DNA from: Bacillota bacterium
GTDB taxonomy: Bacteria; Bacillota; Clostridia; Acetivibrionales; DSM-2933
Length of the DNA stretch: 5,403 nt
NCBI GenBank assembly: GCA_030705945.1
Contig: JAUZPS010000358.1
Span: 1 to 5,403 of the forward strand
Direction of reading: 5' to 3'
This document shows, piece by piece, positions 1 through 5,234 of the stretch (position 1 is its first letter; the number at the start of each line of letters is the position of its first letter). The notes beneath the pieces are model-generated. The model did no database searches and had not been told where the DNA came from. It saw nothing but the letters and a program-made list of their open reading frames with translations. Position numbers and translations under genes: made by a program.

Positions 1-318
1 AGAATACATTGGTTTTAATATAATATCGCTCTGTAAAGTTCGAATTTCATCAACCCCAATACTTCCGTCGCTGCCATCTATAATATGAATATCCGGATTT
101 GTGTCATTATCAAAGGTTTTACAGGCTAAGCATTCACCGCAGCTTAGTTCCCCTTGCCGTTCCGAGCACAAAAGAAGCCCTGAAAAAGACTTTGCAAAGG
201 TTTTCTTTCCAATTCCTTTAGGGCCCGTAAATACATAAGCATGAGCTACTTTATCATTTTTTAATGAATTGGCTAAAATCTCTTTAATTTGCATCTGTCC
301 AACCAATCTGTCAAAAAT
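1..318 (-). CDS. holB: DNA polymerase III subunit delta' (N-terminal part, runs off left edge)
   Basis: Delta' is a clamp-loader subunit of the replicative DNA polymerase, a AAA+ family protein that helps load the sliding clamp. The minus-strand frame gives 106 residues before the window ends. Counting from the proposed start it shows FDRLVGQ (2-8), HAYVF followed by a complete Walker A motif GPKGIGKKT (32-40), a four-cysteine zinc module C51-x8-C60-x2-C63-x2-C66, NPDIH (74-78) and IGVDEIR (87-93), all typical of the DnaX/HolB family. DnaX (tau/gamma) shares these motifs, but the position directly after yaaR favours HolB. The start is uncertain. ATT at 318-316 sits 7 nt after a GAGGTG ribosome binding site (331-326) and gives the expected N-terminus. 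The frame is open further up to GTG 333 and ATG 438, but ATG 438 has no usable spacing from a ribosome binding site and lies inside a palindrome. The C-terminal part is outside the window. Confidence 0.88.
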   Translation of the reverse strand, partial: MFDRLVGQMQIKEILANSLKNDKVAHAYVFTGPKGIGKKTFAKSFSGLLLCSERQGELSCGECLACKTFDNDTNPDIHIIDGSDGSIGVDEIRTLQSDIILKPMYS

Positions 319-372
319 CGCAATCCACCTCACTTGATAGTTTTGGCATAGTTTTCTACGAACTATATATTT

Positions 373-442
373 AGGAATGTTGAAAAAATAACTTCCAATA
401 AAATCTTCGCTCAGAATCGGAAGTAATTTTTCAATCATTCCT
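373..442. repeat. 70 bp near-perfect palindrome between yaaR and holB
   Basis: Arms at 373-396 and 419-442 are inverted copies of each other around a 22 nt centre (397-418). By hand alignment 22 base pairs form, broken by two single-base bulges and one T-T mismatch; the ends are AGGAATG and CATTCCT. There is no T-run after the stem on either strand, so it does not look like an intrinsic terminator. It could be a small palindromic mobile element (MITE or REP type), an RNA processing hairpin within the yaaR-holB transcript, or an attenuating structure that lowers holB expression. It falls in a gap where B. subtilis has closely spaced genes. Confidence 0.75.
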
Positions 443-448
443 TAATGT

Positions 449-901
449 CTACATTGTTATGTCAAGTATTAGACCTCTTATATCGTCTATCCTCTGAAGA
501 ACTTGTATATTGTCCTTTTCATCGTTTAAAATATCCTTTGTAATTAAATCCAACTCCTGATTTATTTTTTTGATTACCGCATAAACCTTATATCTTCCAC
601 GCCTATCGAGAAAGCTTTGTTTTGAAAACTTATGGGAATTAGCTACTACTTCGTCAAGGAACTCCGAAATCATTTTTTTATAAACTTTTAGTTCTCTGAT
701 ATCAACCTTGTTTGATAATTTCTCTCCCTGCTCAATAATTTTATCAACCATATCCTTAACATGTTCTTCAAAATTAGCGCTTTCAACTTGGATAAGCTTA
801 TTTTGAAAACCAGCGCTTTTAACTTCTGGTACTTTTCTCTCCTCACGTCCACGGGATTCATTGACATTTGAGGCTTTATCAGCAAAATCTCGAACCTTCA
901 T
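449..901 (-). CDS. yaaR: YaaR family protein (DUF327)
   Basis: A 150-residue, highly charged, largely helical cytoplasmic protein with no signal peptide or membrane segment. It is recognised as the YaaR/DUF327 family by its length (about 145-150 residues is usual), by the central region IRELKVYKKMISEFLDEV (about 68-85), by a basic patch SFLDRRGRYKVYAVIKKI (96-113), by the C-terminal QRIDDIRGLILDI (136-148), and by its place between tmk and holB. The molecular function of this family is not established. The start is chosen at ATG 901, 8 nt after GGAG (913-910); a GTG at 910 would add three residues but overlaps that GGAG and has no site of its own. The first 40 or so residues are low in complexity and probably disordered. 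A repeat element with a promoter-like box lies just upstream (933-1025), so yaaR-holB may have its own promoter. Confidence 0.88.
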   Translation of the reverse strand: MKVRDFADKASNVNESRGREERKVPEVKSAGFQNKLIQVESANFEEHVKDMVDKIIEQGEKLSNKVDIRELKVYKKMISEFLDEVVANSHKFSKQSFLDRRGRYKVYAVIKKINQELDLITKDILNDEKDNIQVLQRIDDIRGLILDITM

Positions 902-932
902 ATAAACCACTCCGGTTATAAATTTGTTTATA

Positions 933-1025
933 ATAAGGGCGTTTCAAAAAATTCCTTGTTCAAGTATTGTATTATGAAAACCCATTATACCAAGTTTTCG
1001 AAACGCCAAGTATACAAGTTTTTTT
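933..1025 (-). repeat. Interspersed repeat, copy 1 (upstream of yaaR)
   Basis: This element aligns without gaps to 4703-4795 with about 80 of 93 identical positions; the first 33 bases (933-965) are identical. It carries inverted arms GGCGTTTC (938-945) and GAAACGCC (1000-1007). In minus-strand RNA the stem can be extended by GAAAA against a U-run and by CUUG (994-991) against CAAG (958-955), leaving a 32 nt loop. Similarity continues about 18 bases past the right arm to a T-run, so the unit is longer than the palindrome alone. It starts 8 bases after a probable darA remnant and ends 32 bp before yaaR. No clear target-site duplication is seen. It may be a non-autonomous mobile element or a shared regulatory module. 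Confidence 0.85.
984..992 (-). promoter_or_regulatory. Extended -10 promoter box before yaaR
   Basis: On the minus strand the sequence is TGGTATAAT, a perfect match to an extended -10 (TGnTATAAT). No good TTGACA-like -35 is present at 17 bp (TACTTG), which is tolerable for an extended -10 promoter. An A-run lies further upstream (about 1019-1026) and could act like an UP element. Transcription would begin near 977, giving a leader of about 75 nt before yaaR. The same box is kept in the second repeat copy, where the only change nearby is at the free 'n' position. This is inference from sequence only. Confidence 0.5.
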
Positions 1026-1033
1026 ATTATACT

Positions 1034-1094
1034 TCCTGAATCAATTAATCTTTTACACCTGTCTATCGCAAAGCGCTGTAAAGGCCTTCGTCAT
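1034..1094 (-). pseudogene. Possible remnant of darA (yaaQ) start
   Basis: Right after the tmk stop codon there is a strong ribosome binding site, GAGGAG (1104-1099), then 4 nt and an ATG (1094-1092). This opens only 13 codons, MTKAFTALCDRQV, before TAA at 1055. Skipping one base (1058) continues the reading as CKRLIDS. The joined piece, KAFTALCDRQ-CKRLIDS, loosely resembles the first strand and helix of DarA/PstA proteins (K-hydrophobic-A-x-x-x-D-x-x-x-x-R-L). darA, which encodes a PII-like c-di-AMP receptor, is the gene found between tmk and yaaR in B. subtilis. The remaining ~90 residues are absent and repeat copy 1 begins 8 bases later. It could equally be a chance mini-ORF or a coupled leader peptide. 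Confidence 0.27.
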
Positions 1095-1104
1095 TTTGCT
1101 CCTC

Positions 1105-1725
1105 TTAGATGAGTTCATCAATGCAGTATTTCACATCAGCAAAAATTTCTTCGATACTCCTGTCGCTGTCAATACACCTTATCCTATCAGGGTAAAGCAG
1201 CGCTAATTTCTTGTAACCGGCATACACCCTTTTATGAAAATCCATCTTTTCTTTTTCAATCCGGTCTGCGCCTGTTGTACTAATTCTTCTCTTCAAAGCT
1301 CTTGATGGATGAATATCAAAAAACAAGGTAAGCTCCGGAACCAATCCGTCAACAGCAATTCTGTTGACATCAGAAATTATTTTCAAGTCAATTCCTCTTC
1401 CAAACCCCTGATAAACATAACTTGAGTCCACAAATCTATCGCATATAACAATTTTTCCAGCTTCCACAGAAGGTCTTATTAGCTCAGATACTAATTGAGC
1501 CCGAGCTGACGCATATAAAAGCATCTCAGTAATAATTCCCATTTCTGTATTTTCTGTATCTAAAATCAGCTCCCTGATTTTCTCGCTGATTTTAGTTCCT
1601 CCAGGTTCTCTTGTTATTATCACTTCTTTGTTTTTATTCTTTAAATACTCTTCAATTAACTTAATCTGTGTAGTCTTTCCAGACCCATCTGTTCCTTCCA
1701 CCGTGATAAAAAGCCCTCTGCTCAT
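1105..1725 (-). CDS. tmk: Thymidylate kinase (dTMP kinase)
   Basis: It phosphorylates dTMP to dTDP with ATP, a required step of dTTP synthesis in the cytoplasm. The 206-residue product has the usual family length and motifs: P-loop GTDGSGKTT (11-19), TREPGGT (38-44) at the nucleotide/dTMP pocket, CDRFVDSSYVYQG (95-107) with the DR[FYH] motif, and a lid segment with R146/R147 and DRIE (154-157). The P-loop has no arginine at the variable position while the lid is arginine-rich, as in the bacterial type II enzymes. The start at ATG 1725 is supported by GGAGG (1735-1731) 5 nt upstream; a longer frame up to 1770 would overlap the preceding gene and adds a segment unlike the family. It follows the decarboxylase gene by 31 bp and is likely cotranscribed with it. 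Confidence 0.95.
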   Translation of the reverse strand: MSRGLFITVEGTDGSGKTTQIKLIEEYLKNKNKEVIITREPGGTKISEKIRELILDTENTEMGIITEMLLYASARAQLVSELIRPSVEAGKIVICDRFVDSSYVYQGFGRGIDLKIISDVNRIAVDGLVPELTLFFDIHPSRALKRRISTTGADRIEKEKMDFHKRVYAGYKKLALLYPDRIRCIDSDRSIEEIFADVKYCIDELI

Positions 1726-1756
1726 AACTACCTCCAATAAACTGTGGAACATAAAT

Positions 1757-3184
1757 TTATTTAATATCAATTATTTCTATCTTATTGTCCTCACTGACGC
1801 CATTAACTTTTCCGCCATACTTTATTATATTTATAATTTCCTCCACTGCCTCTTCTTTAATCAGTTCTCCAGGACAAATTACAGGAACGCCTGGCGGATA
1901 TGGAGTAATTGTACCTCTACAAACCTTTCCGACAGCTTCTTTTAGTCCAAGTTTGCAGGACTTATACTTAAATATATCCTTAAGTAAAACTGCCCTTTCA
2001 GGCAAATTATATTTGCTATATATTATTTTGTTTATTTCAACTGATCTATATGTTTTATCATAAATACCGCCAAGACCATATAACAGCTTTTCAAAAGCTT
2101 CTTTTATATCTGATACTGTTGCAATGCAAACAATATTATTATAATCGGACATTTCCACCTGTATATTATAATTCTCCCGCAGCAGCATTTCAACCTTGTA
2201 TCCTGTGATTCCATTTTTTATTACATTAATGACTATCCTTGTTTTATCCATACAGCCGTATTCCAGTTTTTCATCCGAAAGAATATTAAATTCCCCATAG
2301 GATTTTAAGGAATTATTGAACCAATCGATATTATCAATAAGTTTATCTAACAGCGCCTCACCTTCAATTTCCATCAATGCTCTTGAATAATCAAGCGCTG
2401 ACATTATTATATATGAAGGACTTGTTGTCTGTAGAATATTCAAATTAAATTTCAGTCTTTCAACATCAATTTTCTGCGACTTTACATGAAGGAAAGCTCC
2501 TTGAGTCAAAGCAGGCAGAGTCTTATGCGCGCTTTGAACACATATATCAGCTCCTAATTCCATTGCGCATTGAGGCAACTTTTTGTTAAATTTCAGGTGA
2601 GAGCCGTGAGCCTCATCAACTGCAAGTATCTTATTGTAAGAATGAGTTATGTCGGCAATCTCCTTTAAGTCCGAACAAACTCCGTAATAATTCGGCCTTG
2701 TTATAAGGACCCCCACACAGTCAGGGTTATTTTCAAAACTCTCCTTGAGGTTATCTGCTGCTATTACTGTAGGTATGCCAAAGGCTTCATCATAACCTGG
2801 ACTTATGTATATCGGTTCAACGCCAGCAAGCATCATTCCATTTATTACCGACTTATGGCAATCGCGACTTACGATCAACTTATCTCCCGGCCTGCATATG
2901 GTCATAATAATTGCGTGTATTCCGCAGGTTGATCCATTTACAAGAAAAAATGTCTCTTCCGCGCCGAAAGCATTTGCCGCCAGCTTCTGAGCCTGTTCAA
3001 TTATTCCCTCAGGAAAATGCAAATTATCCAAGTAAGGTATTTCAGTCAAATCCATCGCTGTAATATCATTAAAAACTTCCTTGCTAAGTCCTTTGCCAAG
3101 CTTATGTCCGGGCATATGAAACGCCACAGGATTTGCCCCGAGATAACTTTTTATCCCCTTTACTATGGGCATATTAAACTCCAC
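1757..3184 (-). CDS. Orn/Lys/Arg decarboxylase family PLP enzyme (YaaO-like)
   Basis: A fold-type I PLP enzyme of 475 residues, of the shorter class typical of Bacillota (B. subtilis SpeA/YaaO type). Visible motifs are HMPGHK (23-28), NGST (83-86) for phosphate binding, SRDCHKS (106-112) with the ring-stacking histidine H110, DEAHGSH (190-196) with the aspartate that pairs with the PLP nitrogen, and SAHKT (218-222) with the PLP-binding lysine K221. The C-terminal Orn_DC_C signature PYPPGVPVICPGE is at 428-440. The substrate (arginine, lysine or ornithine) cannot be read from the sequence, so no gene symbol is given; the place beside tmk points to a yaaO orthologue. The start is GTG 3184, with AGGAG over the glgA stop codon 7 nt upstream. 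ATG 3172 with GGAG 6 nt upstream is a close alternative that would trim four residues. Confidence 0.92.
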   Translation of the reverse strand: MEFNMPIVKGIKSYLGANPVAFHMPGHKLGKGLSKEVFNDITAMDLTEIPYLDNLHFPEGIIEQAQKLAANAFGAEETFFLVNGSTCGIHAIIMTICRPGDKLIVSRDCHKSVINGMMLAGVEPIYISPGYDEAFGIPTVIAADNLKESFENNPDCVGVLITRPNYYGVCSDLKEIADITHSYNKILAVDEAHGSHLKFNKKLPQCAMELGADICVQSAHKTLPALTQGAFLHVKSQKIDVERLKFNLNILQTTSPSYIIMSALDYSRALMEIEGEALLDKLIDNIDWFNNSLKSYGEFNILSDEKLEYGCMDKTRIVINVIKNGITGYKVEMLLRENYNIQVEMSDYNNIVCIATVSDIKEAFEKLLYGLGGIYDKTYRSVEINKIIYSKYNLPERAVLLKDIFKYKSCKLGLKEAVGKVCRGTITPYPPGVPVICPGELIKEEAVEEIINIIKYGGKVNGVSEDNKIEIIDIK

Positions 3185-3194
3185 TTATTATCTC

Positions 3195-4637
3195 CTACTC
3201 TTTCTGCATTGCTTTATTATATAATTCTAAATACTCCGAAGCTGATTTCTCCCACCTGAAATCCTGTTTCATGGCGCGTTTAACCAGCATTTCCCATGTG
3301 GTTTTATCCTTATAAAACTCCACAGCTCTTCTTATTGTATAAAGCATATCATGGGCATTATAGTTTTTGAAAGTAAAACCATTTCCATCACCTGTCAATT
3401 CATTGTATGGCTTCACTGTATCATCAAGTCCACCGGTCTCTCTGGCAATAGGAATTGTTCCATATCGCATGCTGAACATCTGACTTAAGCCACAAGGTTC
3501 AAACTGGGATGGCATAAGGAACATATCCGATCCGGCGTATATTCTCTGAGCAAGCGTATCGTCATACTTAATGTTTGCCGATACTTTTTCCGGGTAAACC
3601 TCGCTTGCCCATCTGAACATATTTTCATACTTATACTCGCCTGTGCCTAATATAACAAGCTGGACATCTAAATCCATTATATCCATAAAAACGCAATCAA
3701 TAAGATCAAAGCCTTTTTGGTCAACCAGCCTTGAAATAATCCCTATCATAGGTACATCTTTCTGAGGAAGATTTAATTGTTCCTGCAGCAACTTCTTATT
3801 TTCATGCTTTCCGCTTAAATTTCTGGAACTAAAATTAACAAACAACCTTTTATCTGTTGAGGGATTATTATGGTCATAATCAATTCCGTTTAAAATCCCA
3901 TATACATCGGCCGAACGCCTGTTAATTATACCATTTAGACCCTCGCCAAAAAAATCATACTTGATCTCTTCAGCATAAGTCTTACTAACGGTATTTATAA
4001 TATCCGAATATGCAATACCAGCTTTCATGAAATTTACCTGGTCATTGTGTTCAATACCATTTAAATGAAAATATTCCCAGTTAATCCCAAGAACGCTATC
4101 CATAATATCTTTCGGGAAAATTCCCTGATACTTGATATTGTGAATTGTATAAACTGTTTTCATATCTTTATAAAACTTCAATTCTTTATAATCAGACTCC
4201 AGCAAAAGGCTTCCGATTCCAGTCTGCCAGTCGTTGTAGTGTATTACATCAGCTTTAAAATCAATGTGAGGCAACATTTCCAATAGCGCTCTGTTGAAAT
4301 ATGTAAATTGCTCCGCTTGATCAAAATGTCCGTATAGCCCATCCCGATTAAAATAAAACTCATTTTCAATAAAATAATAGGTTACTTCGTCTATCTCCAG
4401 TTTATATATTCCACAAAACTGTCTCCGCCAGATAATATTTACATAGAGGCTGCATACCAATTCCATCTTATCGGTATATTTTTTAGGTATGCATTTATAC
4501 TTTGGCATAACAACCCTTATATCAGCTCCAAGCGCTTTTATCGCTTTTGGCAAAGACCCTGCTACATCTGCTAGTCCTCCAGTTTTTGCAAAAGGTACTA
4601 CTTCGGAAGAAGCAAACAAAATTTTCAAATTTTCCAT
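3195..4637 (-). CDS. glgA: Glycogen synthase (ADP-glucose type, GT5)
   Basis: It transfers glucose from ADP-glucose to the growing alpha-1,4-glucan chain in glycogen synthesis. The 480-residue product has the normal GlgA length and two Rossmann-like halves. N-terminal half: KTGGLADVAG (18-27), the ADP-glucose binding signature; HYNDWQTG (133-140); YTIHNIKYQGIF (163-174). C-terminal half: ILNGIDYD (248-255), ISRLVDQKG (301-309), GTGE (331-334), PSQFEPCGLSQMFSMRYG (376-393) with the conserved glutamate E380, and ETGGLDDTV (400-408). No key motif is missing. ATG 4637 has AGGAGG (4648-4643) 5 nt upstream. It is the first gene of the minus-strand run and ends 10 bp before the decarboxylase. No other glg genes are in the window. 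A repeat with an extended -10 box lies 66 bp upstream. Confidence 0.97.
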   Translation of the reverse strand: MENLKILFASSEVVPFAKTGGLADVAGSLPKAIKALGADIRVVMPKYKCIPKKYTDKMELVCSLYVNIIWRRQFCGIYKLEIDEVTYYFIENEFYFNRDGLYGHFDQAEQFTYFNRALLEMLPHIDFKADVIHYNDWQTGIGSLLLESDYKELKFYKDMKTVYTIHNIKYQGIFPKDIMDSVLGINWEYFHLNGIEHNDQVNFMKAGIAYSDIINTVSKTYAEEIKYDFFGEGLNGIINRRSADVYGILNGIDYDHNNPSTDKRLFVNFSSRNLSGKHENKKLLQEQLNLPQKDVPMIGIISRLVDQKGFDLIDCVFMDIMDLDVQLVILGTGEYKYENMFRWASEVYPEKVSANIKYDDTLAQRIYAGSDMFLMPSQFEPCGLSQMFSMRYGTIPIARETGGLDDTVKPYNELTGDGNGFTFKNYNAHDMLYTIRRAVEFYKDKTTWEMLVKRAMKQDFRWEKSASEYLELYNKAMQKE

Positions 4638-4702
4638 ATTATCCTCCTAAAGTTTAACATATACTACCTTATTTACACCTATTATTTATTTTATTCATAT
4701 AT

Positions 4703-4795
4703 ATAAGGGCGTTTCAAAAAATTCCTTGTTCAAGTTTTATATGATGAAAACTCATTATATCAAGTTCTTGAAACGACCAGTTGCTAAGTTTTTTC
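4703..4795 (-). repeat. Interspersed repeat, copy 2 (upstream of glgA)
   Basis: This is the second copy of the element at 933-1025, in the same orientation and again just upstream of a minus-strand gene. The left arm is GGCGTTTC (4708-4715); the right arm GAAACGACC (4770-4778) carries one extra base compared with copy 1. The inner stem is kept although its sequence changed: AAGAA here replaces GAAAA in copy 1, and both can pair with the same U-run through A-U or G-U pairs. CUUG/CAAG pairing is unchanged. It ends in a T-run (4789-4795) like copy 1. Confidence 0.85.
4754..4762 (-). promoter_or_regulatory. Extended -10 promoter box before glgA
   Basis: The minus strand reads TGATATAAT, a perfect extended -10. 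The -35 position (AACTGG at 17 bp) is poor. Transcription would start near 4747, giving a leader of roughly 110 nt before glgA. The box is conserved with repeat copy 1 upstream of yaaR. It is inferred from sequence; no other good minus-strand promoter was noticed close to glgA. Confidence 0.5.
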
Positions 4796-5028
4796 TGGTA
4801 CTGCCTAACAAATAATTAATTGCCTTTTTGTCTCACGCTATTAATCTTACATTTGACAGAAGAAAATATCAAGACTTTATATTTATATCGGTTTTTTTGA
4901 TGAATTATGAAGTCATAAACCTAAATTTTATTAACTATTTCCCACGTATCAAAGGCATGTAAGATGTAATATTTAATTAACTTCAGGAATATTAATAATA
5001 TATATTTTTGAGAATTTTCAATGTTTAA

Positions 5029-5057
5029 TTGACATAAATTATATCATATTATAGAAT
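5029..5057 (+). promoter_or_regulatory. Sigma-A type promoter on the plus strand
   Basis: TTGACA (5029-5034), a 17 bp spacer, then TAGAAT (5052-5057): 11 of 12 consensus bases at ideal spacing. Transcription would begin near 5064 and run to the right. No plus-strand gene follows within the window, so the transcript is either a leader of at least 340 nt for a gene beyond 5403 or a small RNA. AT-rich DNA makes chance matches commoner, but the full -35 and exact spacing are notable. Confidence 0.5.
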
Positions 5058-5181
5058 TATCCTATATGAATTACATATATAAGGCATAAAATTTAAGATT
5101 ATTAAGCAGCAACGTATATTAATTTTACATATATTATATAAACATATTACTATTTAAAATATAATAATCGCTTTCATTACC

Positions 5182-5234
5182 TATATTTAGCAAAATACAG
5201 ATAATCTATTTCATGTTTCGCTCCGCTAAATATA
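5182..5234. repeat. 10 bp inverted repeat with 33 nt spacer
   Basis: TATATTTAGC (5182-5191) and GCTAAATATA (5225-5234) are exact inverted copies. The spacer holds a small GC-richer patch (TTTCGCTCC). It lies about 120 bases downstream of the predicted plus-strand start at 5064 and could fold in that RNA, but the stem is AT-rich and weak and no T-run terminator follows directly. The function is unknown. Confidence 0.45.

Noticed and set aside
319..438. Extended HolB N-terminus starting at ATG 438.
   Set aside because: The start lies in the 70 bp palindrome, has no correctly spaced ribosome binding site, and the added residues do not look like the family; still formally open.
942..986. A 13-codon frame (ends LEQGIF) present in both repeat copies on the minus strand.
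   Set aside because: All substitutions between the copies within it change amino acids, there is no ribosome binding site, and its ATG overlaps the -10 box.
937..1026. Repeat as an intrinsic terminator on the plus strand (inverted arms followed by a T-run).
   Set aside because: About ten bases separate the stem from the T-run, the loop is long, and no plus-strand gene ends here.
4853..4858. TTGACA on the plus strand as another promoter.
   Set aside because: No acceptable -10 at 16-18 bp (TTTATA at 17 bp is poor) and no gene follows.
4844..4965. Inverted repeat ATCTTACAT (4844-4852) / ATGTAAGAT (4957-4965), with TGCCTTT/AAAGGCA nearby.
   Set aside because: The arms are 104 bases apart and the second pair is not nested with the first, so no single hairpin forms; probably chance in AT-rich DNA.
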